A stretch of DNA of 64,000 bases from Streptomyces sp. NRRL S-87 (GTDB lineage: Bacteria > Actinomycetota > Actinomycetes > Streptomycetales > Streptomycetaceae), in contig NZ_JOGB01000005.1 in the NCBI RefSeq assembly GCF_000719335.1, positions 62,001 to 126,000 of the forward strand, written 5' to 3'. Under the pieces are notes generated by a model. That model saw nothing but the letters and a program-made list of their open reading frames with translations. It ran no database searches and was not told the origin of the DNA. Shown here piece after piece: positions 20,686 to 28,734 of the stretch. Position 1 is the stretch's first letter. The number at the start of each line of letters is the position of its first letter. The position numbers were made by a program, and so were the translations under genes.

Positions 20686-22095
20686 ATGACCGCAGCGCAG
20701 AACGACGTCCGGCACCGCACGCCGCAGGAGCGGGCCGCCCTCGGCAAGGCGGCCCGACGCTCCGTACCCCGCTCCAGCCACGCCGAGTACGCCCCCACCG
20801 AGAAGCGGCCGGACCCGGTGGACGTCATCGAGGCGCAGTCGGCGAGGCGGGTGCCCGAGCTCGTGCCCCTCCGCTACGGCCGGATGGCCGAGTCGCCGTT
20901 CCGCTTCTACCGGGGGGCCGCGGCCATCATGGCCGGGGACCTGGCGGGCACCCCGCGGTCCGGGATCACCACCCAACTGTGCGGTGACGCACACCTGTTG
21001 AACTTCCGGCTGCTGGCCTCGCCCGAACGCCGCCTGATGGTGGACCTCAACGACTTCGACGAGACGCTGCCGGGCCCGTGGGAGTGGGACGTCAAGAGGC
21101 TGGCCGCCAGCTTCGTCATCGCGGGCCGGGCGAACGGGTTCGGCGAGAAGGAGCGCACCCGCATCGTGAACGCGACCGTGCGCTCCTACCGCGAGTGGAT
21201 GCGACGGTTCGCCACGATGGGCAACCTCCCCGTCTGGTACGCCCAGTTCGAGGAGCACGACGTGCAGTCCCGGTTCGTCCAGGGCCTGGGCGGCCGGGCC
21301 CGCGACCGCTGGGAGCAGGCGGTGGCGAAGGCGCGCACCCGGGACAACCTCCAGGTCTACCGCAAGCTCACCCGGGTCGTGGACGGGGAGGTCCGCATCG
21401 CGCCGGACCCACCCCTGGTCACGCCGCTCCAGGACCTGCTCCCGGGCACCGAGCGGACGGAGCTGGAGCGGATGATCCGCAAGCTGATCAAGCGGTACGC
21501 CAGGACGGTGCAGTCCGACCGGAGGTTCCTGCTGGACCAGTACCGGCTCGTCGACATGGCCCGCAAGGTGGTCGGGGTCGGCAGCGTGGGCACCCGCTGC
21601 TGGATCGTGCTGCTGCTCGGCAGGGACGACGAGGACCCTCTGTTCCTGCAGGCCAAGGAGGCCGACGAATCCGTGCTCGCGCCCTTCGCCGGCGCCAGCC
21701 GCTACGCCTCGCAGGGCGAGCGCGTGGTCTCGGGCCAGCGGCTGCTGCAGGCCACCAGCGACGCCTTCCTCGGCTGGGAGCGGGTGGACGGCATCGACGG
21801 CCGCCGACGGGACTTCTACATCAGGCAGTTGCGCGACTGGAAGGGCATCGCGGAGCCCGAGAAGATGCTGCCGACGGGCCTCCAGGCCTTCGGCGAGATG
21901 TGCGGCGCCGTGCTGGCCCGCGCGCACGCGCGGTCGGGCGACCGCATCGCCATCGCCTCGTACCTGGGCGGCGGCGACGCCTTCGACCGGGCCCTGGTGA
22001 CGTTCGCCGAGCTCTACGCCGACCAGAACGAGCGCGACCACCAGGCCCTCGTGGACGCCGTCGCCACGGGCCGGGTGGAGGCCGCGACCGCCTGA
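20686..22095 (+). CDS. DUF2252-family protein
   Basis: 469 residues if ATG at 20686 is used (AGGA 11 nt upstream); GTG at 20677 is in frame but has AGGA only 2 nt away. DUF2252 hallmarks: SPFRFYRGAAAIMAGDL, CGDAHLLNF and DLNDFDETLPGPWEWDVKRL, which resemble the catalytic loop and DFD region of phosphotransferase/kinase-like folds. Function is not established for the family; a small-molecule kinase role is an inference. It follows the MMPL gene by about 125 nt and may be expressed independently. Confidence 0.88.
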   Translation: MTAAQNDVRHRTPQERAALGKAARRSVPRSSHAEYAPTEKRPDPVDVIEAQSARRVPELVPLRYGRMAESPFRFYRGAAAIMAGDLAGTPRSGITTQLCGDAHLLNFRLLASPERRLMVDLNDFDETLPGPWEWDVKRLAASFVIAGRANGFGEKERTRIVNATVRSYREWMRRFATMGNLPVWYAQFEEHDVQSRFVQGLGGRARDRWEQAVAKARTRDNLQVYRKLTRVVDGEVRIAPDPPLVTPLQDLLPGTERTELERMIRKLIKRYARTVQSDRRFLLDQYRLVDMARKVVGVGSVGTRCWIVLLLGRDDEDPLFLQAKEADESVLAPFAGASRYASQGERVVSGQRLLQATSDAFLGWERVDGIDGRRRDFYIRQLRDWKGIAEPEKMLPTGLQAFGEMCGAVLARAHARSGDRIAIASYLGGGDAFDRALVTFAELYADQNERDHQALVDAVATGRVEAATA

Positions 22096-22258
22096 GCCGG
22101 GCACCGGAGGCGCCCGGCGGCCAGGTGACCGGCCCGCGGACGGCGCTCGGGGACGAAGGCGACCAGGAGGGACCGGCGAGGGTGCCACAGGGCGCCGTGC
22201 CGGAAGGCGCAAGCCACCGCCGGGGTGCGGTTGCGCGCCCCGGGATCCCGACCCCATC

Positions 22259-22316
22259 TTCCTCTCAGCGGGCGTCCGTGTAGAGTGCAGAGCGCCCTTG
22301 ACCTGCAGAAAGCAGG
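22259..22316 (+). promoter_or_regulatory. Likely panD promoter and leader hairpin
   Basis: TAGAGT at 22281-22286 fits the main sigma -10 consensus (TASVDT); the -35 (TTCCTC, about 22259) is weak. In the expected leader RNA, CCTGC-agaaa-GCAGG (22302-22316) forms a small hairpin about 20 nt before the ribosome site AGGAG. It may simply be leader structure. Confidence 0.4.
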
Positions 22317-22343
22317 CAGGGAGCCGTCTTCTAGGAGCTCACG

Positions 22344-22769
22344 TTGCTTCGTACCATGTTCAAGTCCAAGATCCACCGGGCTACCGTCACGCAGGCCGAT
22401 CTGCACTACGTCGGGTCCGTGACCGTCGACGCCGAGCTCATGGAGGCGGCGGACCTGCTGCCCGGCGAGCTGGTGCACATCGTCGACATCACCAACGGGG
22501 CGCGCCTGGAGACGTACGTCATCGAGGGCGAGCGCGGCTCGGGCGTGATCGGCATCAACGGCGCCGCGGCGCACCTGGTGCACCCCGGGGACCTCGTCAT
22601 CCTGATCAGCTACGCCCAGGTCGACGACGCCGAGGCCCGTGCGCTCGTGCCGAGCGTGGTCCACGTGGACGCGGACAACCGGATCGTCGAACTCGGCGCC
22701 GACATGTCCGCGCCGGTTCCGGGTACGGATCAGCAGCGCGGCCCGCACGCGGTCGCCGCGGCCCGCTGA
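22344..22769 (+). CDS. panD: Aspartate 1-decarboxylase
   Basis: 141 residues. Makes beta-alanine for pantothenate and CoA synthesis from L-aspartate. The self-processing site YVGSVTVD is present: cleavage between Gly 24 and Ser 25 gives the pyruvoyl cofactor on the alpha chain. I start at TTG 22344 because AGGAG lies 6 nt upstream and this numbering puts Gly-Ser at 24-25 exactly as in E. coli PanD; the ATG at 22356 would shorten the conserved N-terminus. Other conserved residues include [12 protein letters not shown] and [14 protein letters not shown]. Soluble, acts as a tetramer in the family. Confidence 0.96.
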   Translation: MLRTMFKSKIHRATVTQADLHYVGSVTVDAELMEAADLLPGELVHIVDITNGARLETYVIEGERGSGVIGINGAAAHLVHPGDLVILISYAQVDDAEARALVPSVVHVDADNRIVELGADMSAPVPGTDQQRGPHAVAAAR

Positions 22770-22852
22770 CGCCGGCGCCGTCCCCCACGGGAGGGCGGGC
22801 GCGGCCCGGGGCCGCGCATCGGGACATCGAGGGGTCGAGGGAGGGCGTCGCG

Positions 22853-23194
22853 GTGACGGTCGAGATCAGGGACGAGCGGGCCGCCGGGTTGCTGGAGGCC
22901 CGGGACGGCGGGCAGGTCGTGGGCCGCATCGCCTACGTCGTGCTGGCGGGCGAGGTGCCGGCGCTGGTCGCCGTGCACACCGTGGTCGAGCCCGGCCAGG
23001 AGGGCCGCGGCATCGGCGGCGACCTGGTCCGGGCGTTCTACGGGATCGCGGCGGCGGAAGGCGTGCCGGTGGTGCCGCTGTGCCCGTACGCCGCCGCGTG
23101 GGCCGCCCGGCACCCCGACGAGGCCCCCGAACCCCCGGCCGAGCTCGTGGCCGCGGCGCAGAAGCAGCTCGCCGAGGATCCGTCCCCGTGGTGA
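22853..23194 (+). CDS. Small GNAT-type N-acetyltransferase (YjdJ-like)
   Basis: 113 residues from GTG at 22853 with GGGAGGG upstream. The compact sequence VVEPGQEGRGIGGDLVRAFY carries the acetyl-CoA pyrophosphate-binding pattern (Q/RxxGxG/A), and VPVVPLCPYAAAWAARHPDE matches the C-terminal signature of the very short COG2388 GNAT group. Substrate unknown. It overlaps the next gene by four bases. Confidence 0.85.
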   Translation: MTVEIRDERAAGLLEARDGGQVVGRIAYVVLAGEVPALVAVHTVVEPGQEGRGIGGDLVRAFYGIAAAEGVPVVPLCPYAAAWAARHPDEAPEPPAELVAAAQKQLAEDPSPW

Positions 23195-23877
23195 CCCTGG
23201 CCCTGCTGCACACCTCACCGGTGCACGTCCCGGTCTTCGACGCGCTGCGGGACCGGGACCACGCCCACCTGGAGCTGCACCACGTGGTGGCGCCGGAGCT
23301 GCTGGCCGGCGCCCGGGAACACGGGCCGGAGGCCGTCGCCGCGCAGGTCGGGGACCTGCTGGCGGAGGCCGTGGCCGGGGGTGCCGGCGCGGTGCTGTGC
23401 ACCTGCTCGACCATCGGCGCCGTGGCCGAGTCGCAGGCGGCGGCACTGGGCGTGCCCGTGCTGCGGGTGGACCGCCCGATGGCCGCGGAGGCGGCGCGCC
23501 TGGGCGGGCGCGTGGTGGTCCTGGCAGCGGTGGAGAGCACCCTGGGTCCCACGGCCGCCCTCCTGGAAGAGGAGTCCCTCGCCCGGGCCGGCGGCGAGGC
23601 GCCGCTCAGCGTGGAGACCCGGCTGGTGCCGGGCGCCTGGGACCGGTTCGAGGCCGGCGACGCCGACGGCTACATCGCCCTGGTGGCGCGCGCGGTGGAA
23701 GCCGTGACGGCCACCGCCCCGACGCACGGCACCGGGGTGGGCGTCGTCGTGCTGGCGCAGGCTTCGATGGCTCCCGCCGCCGCCGCCGTGGCCGCGACCG
23801 ACGTCCCGGTACTGGCCAGCCCCGTCCTGGGGCTGGCCGCCGCGGCCCGGGCCGCGGCGGGTACCGGTACGGCCTGA
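23191..23877 (+). CDS. Aspartate/glutamate racemase superfamily protein
   Basis: 228 residues from GTG at 23191 (another GTG at 23188), overlapping the TGA of the GNAT gene. The first active-site region is clear: GAVLCTCSTIGAVAESQ. The second catalytic cysteine expected in true Asp/Glu racemases is replaced in VVLAQASMAPAA. It may therefore be a one-cysteine member (like some hydantoin racemase or arylmalonate decarboxylase relatives) rather than a racemase. Coupling to the GNAT gene suggests a joint role on an amino or carboxylic acid. Confidence 0.75.
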   Translation: MTLALLHTSPVHVPVFDALRDRDHAHLELHHVVAPELLAGAREHGPEAVAAQVGDLLAEAVAGGAGAVLCTCSTIGAVAESQAAALGVPVLRVDRPMAAEAARLGGRVVVLAAVESTLGPTAALLEEESLARAGGEAPLSVETRLVPGAWDRFEAGDADGYIALVARAVEAVTATAPTHGTGVGVVVLAQASMAPAAAAVAATDVPVLASPVLGLAAAARAAAGTGTA

Positions 23878-23973
23878 CGCCGACCGGGCCCCCGTCGGCC
23901 GCTCGACCACGACGAGCGCGGAGCAGCAACGGCTCCGCAGACCCGTGGCGGGGGGTGGGAGCCGTACGCAGGC

Positions 23974-24174
23974 TCAGCCGAGCGGGCCGGGCTGCGGGAT
24001 CGGCGAGGGGCCCGGGGGCGGCGGGATCGGGTCCGGCTCCGGGATCGGCCCGGGCGTCGGCGGTGGGGGCATAGGAGGCGGCTGCGGCGTCGGCGTCGGG
24101 TCCGGCACCGGTGCGGGCTCGGGATCGGGGGGACGGGTCTCGTCCCCGGCCAGTGGGCCGTGAGTGACTCGCAT
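23974..24174 (-). CDS. Short proline-rich protein, hypothetical
   Basis: 66 residues; almost the whole chain is Pro with Asp/Glu/Gly (for example PEPDPIPPPPGPSPIP). ATG at 24174 is preceded by GGAGAGGG at about 11 nt, a weak but usable site. Low-complexity Pro-rich frames arise easily in this base composition, so the gene may not be real. No domain. Confidence 0.35.
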   Translation of the reverse strand: MRVTHGPLAGDETRPPDPEPAPVPDPTPTPQPPPMPPPPTPGPIPEPDPIPPPPGPSPIPQPGPLG

Positions 24175-24652
24175 GCCTTCACTGTCCCTCTCCGCGGGCC
24201 GCGGCGCCCACCGGAGGCACCCCCAGGCCGCCGGATCCCCGGCAGTGCCGGGCGGGTCCCGTGGTGTGTGGGGGAGGTGCTGGGGGCGGCAGGGCAGGCT
24301 GGTCCGGAGGCAGGACAGCTTCTCGCCATTCCAGCACCCCCGCGCGCCACCCCCACCTCCCCCCGAACCAACGCGGGGCGCCCGCCACCACCACCCGCCG
24401 GGTTGACGAACGTCACGTCAACTCCCATGGGCAGCAACCCACTTGCGTGTGCCCCCTCCCGTGCGCCGGTGCACGGCCCGTACGACGCTGCGTCAAGTGC
24501 CCCCGGCGCGAACCCCCGAGCGACCGTCGACACCTCGACGGAATAGCAACTTCCTTATGGGGAGGCGCTCTTGCGCCCCTGTGAGCCCCCTTGTCACGCT
24601 CCGGCCGCCGCCGTTAGGTTGAGCGGCTCCTGATGTCTTCAAGGGGGGACTC
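24175..24652. other. 478-nt intergenic region upstream of the Rpf-type hydrolase
   Basis: No convincing gene. It holds a long imperfect inverted repeat: GGGGGAGGTG near 24270 faces CACCTCCCCCC-like sequence near 24355. A dyad TTGACG-aacgtca-CGTCAA lies at 24403-24421 and contains TGACGaaCGTCA. A promoter lies at its right end. I looked for a ydaO (c-di-AMP) riboswitch, common ahead of Streptomyces rpf genes, and did not recognise its conserved blocks. Confidence 0.4.
24591..24620 (+). promoter_or_regulatory. Candidate housekeeping promoter of the Rpf-type gene
   Basis: TTGTCA (24591-24596) and TAGGTT (24615-24620) are separated by 18 nt and match the HrdB-type consensus TTGAC/TASVDT well. 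The expected start site is about 25 nt before the AAGGGGGG ribosome site of the gene at 24653. Confidence 0.55.
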
Positions 24653-25864
24653 ATGGCCGCACGCGGCCGGCACCGCCGGTACCAGCCGAGCAGCATCAAC
24701 CGAGCCTCGCTGACGGTCACGGCGGGCGGCGCCGGAATCGTGCTGCCGCTCGTCGCGGGAACCGCCGCCGACGCCGCGACCGTCGACACGTGGAACAAGG
24801 TCGCCGCCTGCGAGTCCAGCGGCAACTGGCACGTCAACACCGGCAACGGCTACTTCGGCGGCCTGCAGTTCACCAGCAGCACCTGGCGCGAGTACGGCGG
24901 CACCGTCTACGCCCGCCGCGCCGACCTCGCCACCAAGGGCCAGCAGATCGCCATCGCCGAAAAGGTCCTCGAGGGCCAGGGCCCCGGCGCCTGGCCCGTC
25001 TGCGGCCCCGAGGCCGGACTGCACCGCGGCGGGCCCGCCCCCGACACCGACCCGGGCGGCGGCCAGCGGACCCAGACCCGCCGCACCCAGCCCGTACAGG
25101 AGACCAAGGCCCGGCCGGCCGCCACGGACCGGGGTGCGCAGCGGACCGCCGCCGGACACGCCGTGGCCGGGCCGGGTTCCCCGTACACCGTCGCCCCCGG
25201 AGACTCGCTCTCCGCGATCGCCCAGGACCACCGGGTCGCCGGCGGCTGGCAGGCGCTCTACGCCACCAACCAGCGCGTGATCGGGGACGACCCGAACCTG
25301 ATCTACCCCGGCCAGCGCCTCTCGCTCCGCGTCACCGACCGGCCGCGCCACACGGCGCCGCGGCCGGACGCCAAGCCCCCGCGCGTCGCGAAGCCCGCCC
25401 CGGCCAGGCCCGGCGGGACGAAGCCGGCCGCCACGAAGCCGGCGCACCGTACGCACGCCGGCGGCTTCGTGCTCCCCGTGAGCGCCTCCATCGGCACCCA
25501 GTACCGGACCTCGGGATCGCACTGGGCCAGCGGCTACCACACGGGCGTGGACTTCCTCGTGCCCACCGGGACCTCCGTCAAGGCGGTCGGCTCAGGCACC
25601 GTCGTCTCGGCCGGCTGGGCCGGGGCCTACGGGTACGAGATCGTGATCCGCCACGCCGACGGCCGGTACTCGCAGTACGCGCACCTGTCGGCGCTGTCCG
25701 TACGGGCGGGGCAGTCCGTCAACGCCGGGCAGCGGATAGGGCGCTCCGGGACCACCGGCAACAGCACCGGGCCGCACCTGCACTTCGAGATCCGCACGGG
25801 CTCCGGCTACGGCACCGACATCGACCCGCTCGCGTACCTGCGCGGACACGGCGTCTCGGTCTGA
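24653..25864 (+). CDS. Secreted cell-wall hydrolase: Rpf transglycosylase-LysM-M23 endopeptidase
   Basis: 403 residues. Signal peptide (to about residue 42), then a resuscitation-promoting-factor domain, VDTWNKVAACESSGNWH, with catalytic Glu 54; a LysM module starting PYTVAPGDSLSAIAQ (about residue 176); a Pro/Lys linker; and a C-terminal M23 domain with YHTGVDF and HLHFEI zinc ligands. It can cut both glycan and peptide of peptidoglycan. The combination matches the RpfC type of Streptomyces, which promotes germination and growth. AAGGGGGG precedes the ATG. Its 3' end overlaps the frame of the converging DMT gene. Confidence 0.93.
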   Translation: MAARGRHRRYQPSSINRASLTVTAGGAGIVLPLVAGTAADAATVDTWNKVAACESSGNWHVNTGNGYFGGLQFTSSTWREYGGTVYARRADLATKGQQIAIAEKVLEGQGPGAWPVCGPEAGLHRGGPAPDTDPGGGQRTQTRRTQPVQETKARPAATDRGAQRTAAGHAVAGPGSPYTVAPGDSLSAIAQDHRVAGGWQALYATNQRVIGDDPNLIYPGQRLSLRVTDRPRHTAPRPDAKPPRVAKPAPARPGGTKPAATKPAHRTHAGGFVLPVSASIGTQYRTSGSHWASGYHTGVDFLVPTGTSVKAVGSGTVVSAGWAGAYGYEIVIRHADGRYSQYAHLSALSVRAGQSVNAGQRIGRSGTTGNSTGPHLHFEIRTGSGYGTDIDPLAYLRGHGVSV

Positions 25865-26839
25865 CGGCGCCGGGGTCGCCCGCACGGCGACCCCGGCCAC
25901 AGCTCGACCGTCCGCGCGGGCCGGCGCTCGGCCGCCTTCCACGCCACCCACCGGTCGGTCCGCCGAACCGGCCACCACTCGGCCCTCTGAGATCGACGAG
26001 CGCGCCGCCACGTCGGAGGCGTGCCGCTCGGACATCAACAGCACCAGCCCCACCGCGGTCAGCAGCCCGAACACCACCGCCACCAGGCCGCCCGCCACCC
26101 CGTGCCGGAACGACTCGCCGAAGAAGGTGAGCCCGACGGTCGCCGCGACCACCGGGTTCACCACGGTGACCGCCGCCAGCGGGGCGGTCAGGCCCGCGCC
26201 CCGGTAGGAGGCCTGCGACAGCAGCAGCCCGGTGCAGGCCAGTACGGCGATGACGAGCATGTCGGGATACTGCGCGAGCGGCGCGTCGACCGTCCACGCC
26301 ACGGCGACGGACTTGGTGAACACCGACGCGATGCCGAACGCGGTACCCGCGGCGGCCGCCAGCAGGACGCTGCGTCCGACCGGCCGGTACACCCACCGCG
26401 CCAGCGCGAAGAGCAGCACCACCGCGCCCGCCGTCACCGGCACCAGCACGGCCTGCTCAGCCGTCGACAGGGGCTCCGAGTGCGCCTCGCCCGTCAACGC
26501 CAGCAGCCCGGCGAGCCCGGCCGTCGCCAGCAGCGCGCCGCGCCAGGCGGTGCGGCCGGCGCGACGGCCCACGAAGAGGGCGGCGAGCGGCAGCGCGAAC
26601 ACGATGGTGAGCGCGCCCATCGGCTGGACCAGGCTCAGCGGCCCGTACGCCAGGGCCGCCACGTGCAGCACCGCGCCCAGCCCGTTCAGTGCGACCGCGA
26701 ACCACCAGCCCGCGTGCCGCAGGGGTGCGTAGGTACGGTCCGGCGTGCTCACCGCGACCCGTTCCTGGACGATCGCCCCGCTCGCGTAGGCGAGGGCCGA
26801 GATCAGGGAGAGGAGGACCGCCAGCGCCAGTGCGCTCAT
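25592..26839 (-). CDS. DMT/EamA-family membrane transporter with an antisense-overlapping tail
   Basis: 415 residues from ATG at 26839 (CGCGGAG upstream). Residues 1 to about 275 hold the expected ten hydrophobic helices of an EamA-type exporter (start SALALAVLLSLISALAYASG). After the last helix (VLLMSERHASDVA) no stop codon occurs, and the frame runs through a strong terminator hairpin and 273 nt into the opposite strand of the Rpf gene. That tail is low-complexity Val/Ala/Arg/Gly sequence, unlike a folded domain. The functional transporter probably ends near 26010; the in-frame end is what the sequence dictates. Substrate unknown. Confidence 0.8.
   Translation of the reverse strand: MSALALAVLLSLISALAYASGAIVQERVAVSTPDRTYAPLRHAGWWFAVALNGLGAVLHVAALAYGPLSLVQPMGALTIVFALPLAALFVGRRAGRTAWRGALLATAGLAGLLALTGEAHSEPLSTAEQAVLVPVTAGAVVLLFALARWVYRPVGRSVLLAAAAGTAFGIASVFTKSVAVAWTVDAPLAQYPDMLVIAVLACTGLLLSQASYRGAGLTAPLAAVTVVNPVVAATVGLTFFGESFRHGVAGGLVAVVFGLLTAVGLVLLMSERHASDVAARSSISEGRVVAGSADRPVGGVEGGRAPARADGRAVAGVAVRATPAPSDRDAVSAQVRERVDVGAVAGARADLEVQVRPGAVAGGPGAPYPLPGVDGLPRPYGQRRQVRVLRVPAVGVADHDLVPVGPGPAGRDDGA
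25870..25896. terminator. Strong bidirectional hairpin between convergent genes
   Basis: CCGGGGTCGCC (25870-25880), 5-nt loop, GGCGACCCCGG (25886-25896): a perfect 11-bp stem six bases after the Rpf gene stop. It should end that transcript. For the converging DMT gene it lies inside the open reading frame. Confidence 0.8.
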
Positions 26840-26865
26840 CGGGGGCTCCGCGGGGAGACGTCCAT
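26836..26865 (-). CDS. Possible 9-residue leader peptide ahead of the DMT gene
   Basis: ATG at 26865, with GGAG four bases upstream, encodes MDVSPRSPR and stops at a TGA overlapping the ATG of the DMT transporter (ATGA). The layout is that of a short translationally coupled upstream ORF. The transporter also has its own ribosome site, so the short ORF may be chance. Confidence 0.25.
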   Translation of the reverse strand: MDVSPRSPR

Positions 26866-27155
26866 GTTCTCCACAATGCCGCCCCCCACTCGAGTATTCC
26901 TCCTGCCTGAGCAGGGTCCTGGTCGTACTGCGGTCGCGGTACGGGCGTAGCGACCGCCCGCACCGCACGGCGGGACCCCCCGCAGCCCTCCCGGGACGAC
27001 GGGCAGGACGTCGCAGGACCGCAGACGGCCCCGCGAACACACGGAATGCACCGCTCCGGTAGCGGAAGGTGAGCGGGTTTGGAAGGGGGGCCGGGCGCTC
27101 CGTAAAGTCTTCCCTTTGGGACGTGACCACGCGCGACAGAGGAACGGCAGCGGCC
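26866..27155. other. Divergent intergenic region, DMT gene and SDR gene
   Basis: No gene recognised. It includes a hairpin GGTCGC/GCGACC around 26933-26954 and an AT-richer patch GTAAAGTCTTCCCTTTGG near 27101 that may hold the rightward promoter. No clear -35/-10 pair could be fixed. Confidence 0.3.
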
Positions 27156-28631
27156 ATGACGGTGACTGAAGACAACCAGGTGTACGGCCCGGGCATCGAT
27201 CCCGAGCGCCTGGCCGTCTGCCTGAGCGTGCTCGAAGAGCTCGACAAGATCGACGTCGACCACCCCGACGCGATCACCGTGCGCCGTGCCACCGCCGGCA
27301 TCTACCGCACGGTCAAGCAGCGCCGCCGCCAGGAGCGCCGCGCCGCCAAGACGGCCAACGACAAGGCCGTGACCGAGGCCACCGCCACCGGCTCCGCCGA
27401 GCGCATCGACGACGAGACCGAGGGCCTCCTGCCGTCCTCGGTCACGGAGGCCGGCCGGATCGCCGGCATACTCCAGCGCCCGCGCTCCTGCTACGTCTGC
27501 AAGACGCGGTACGTCGAGGTCGACTACTTCTACCACCAGCTCTGCGCGGCGTGCGCGGCCGAGAACCGCGCCAGGCGCGAGGCCCGCGCGGACCTCACCG
27601 GCAAGCGCGCCCTGCTCACCGGCGGCCGGGCCAAGATCGGCATGTACATCGCGCTGCGGCTGCTGCGCGACGGCGCCCACACCACGATCACCACCCGCTT
27701 CCCCAAGGACGCCATCCGCCGCTTCAAGGCGATGGAGGACTCGGCGGACTGGATGCACCGCCTGGAGGTCGTCGGCATCGACCTCCGCGACCCGGCGCAG
27801 GCCGTCGCGCTCGCCGACCAGGTCGCCGCGGCCGGTCCGCTGGACATCCTCATCAACAACGCGACGCAGACCGTGCGCCGCCTGCCCACCGCGTACGCCG
27901 CGCTGGTCGAGGGGGAGAACGCCCCGCTGCCCGCCGGTGAGCTCCCGGCCCACCACGTGATCGGCGCCTTCAACTCCGGTGCGGTCGACGGCCTGGCGGC
28001 GCTGCCCCTCGGCGCGAGCGGGCTGGACGCCCAGAAGGTCGCCGACCTCGCCCTGGTGGCGGGCAACGCCAGCATCGAGCGGCACCTCGCCGGCACCGCC
28101 ATCGACGCCGGCGGCCTGCTGCCGGACGTCGTCGAGACCAACACCTGGGTGCAGACCATCGACCAGATCACCCCGGTGGAACTGCTCGAGACCCAGCTGT
28201 GCAACTACACCGCGCCGTTCATCCTGATCAGCGCGCTCCGACCCGCGATGGCCGAGGCGGCGAGGCGGGCGGCCAGCGGGCGGGCGTACGTCGTCAACGT
28301 CTCGGCCATGGAGGGCGTGTTCAGCCGCGGCTACAAGGGCGCGGGGCACCCGAACACCAATGCCGCCAAGGCCGCGATGAACATGGTGACGCGGACCAGC
28401 GGCCAGGAGATGTTCCAGACCGACAAGATCCTCATGACCTCGGTCGACACCGGGTGGATCACCGACGAGCGTCCGCACTACGACAAGCTGCGCCTGGCCG
28501 AGGCGGGCTTCCACGCCCCCCTCGACCTCGTCGACGGCGCGGCCCGCGTCTACGACCCCGTCGTCCGCGGCGAGGCCGGCGAGGACCTGTACGGCGTCTT
28601 CCTCAAGGACTACGCGCCCGCCAACTGGTAA
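27156..28631 (+). CDS. SDR-family protein with internal zinc-ribbon-like motif
   Basis: 491 residues from ATG at 27156; an in-frame GTG at 27123 is possible. Residues 1-110 are helical and charged. A CxxC pair (Cys 112, 115) and a second (Cys 130, 133) form a zinc-ribbon-like motif. The Rossmann domain follows: TGGRAKIGMYIAL (nucleotide-binding loop), then DILINNATQTV. The active-site Ser 383 is kept (NVSAMEG), but the usual Tyr of YxxxK is Thr 401 (TNAAK, Lys 405). About 80 extra residues separate the Asn and Ser motifs. The Tyr loss argues against ordinary dehydrogenase chemistry; function unknown. Confidence 0.85.
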   Translation: MTVTEDNQVYGPGIDPERLAVCLSVLEELDKIDVDHPDAITVRRATAGIYRTVKQRRRQERRAAKTANDKAVTEATATGSAERIDDETEGLLPSSVTEAGRIAGILQRPRSCYVCKTRYVEVDYFYHQLCAACAAENRARREARADLTGKRALLTGGRAKIGMYIALRLLRDGAHTTITTRFPKDAIRRFKAMEDSADWMHRLEVVGIDLRDPAQAVALADQVAAAGPLDILINNATQTVRRLPTAYAALVEGENAPLPAGELPAHHVIGAFNSGAVDGLAALPLGASGLDAQKVADLALVAGNASIERHLAGTAIDAGGLLPDVVETNTWVQTIDQITPVELLETQLCNYTAPFILISALRPAMAEAARRAASGRAYVVNVSAMEGVFSRGYKGAGHPNTNAAKAAMNMVTRTSGQEMFQTDKILMTSVDTGWITDERPHYDKLRLAEAGFHAPLDLVDGAARVYDPVVRGEAGEDLYGVFLKDYAPANW

Positions 28632-28650
28632 CCGAGCGCCCACCCGGACC

Positions 28651-28672
28651 GAACCCGAACCCGAACCCGAAC
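28651..28672. repeat. Hexanucleotide repeat gaaccc
   Basis: gaaccc repeated three times plus gaac, about 20 nt after the SDR stop codon. Non-coding. Confidence 0.85.
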
Positions 28673-28677
28673 GCCGT

Positions 28678-28710
28678 GCGCGGTCGGCCGGCCGTCCCGG
28701 CCGACCGCGC
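28678..28710. terminator. Bidirectional hairpin between convergent SDR and HD genes
   Basis: GCGCGGTCGGCCGG (28678-28691), loop ccgtc, CCGGCCGACCGCGC (28697-28710): a perfect 14-bp stem located between two stop codons. Confidence 0.82.
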
Positions 28711-28734
28711 CCGCGCGTCCGTCCCCCCGGCGCC

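Noticed and set aside
24160..24546. Small rightward frames upstream of the Rpf-type gene
   Set aside because: No ribosome site, Pro/Arg-rich low complexity, mutually overlapping; treated as non-coding.
24175..24652. ydaO (c-di-AMP) riboswitch expected before Streptomyces rpf genes
   Set aside because: The conserved sequence blocks could not be recognised by eye; an Rfam search would decide.
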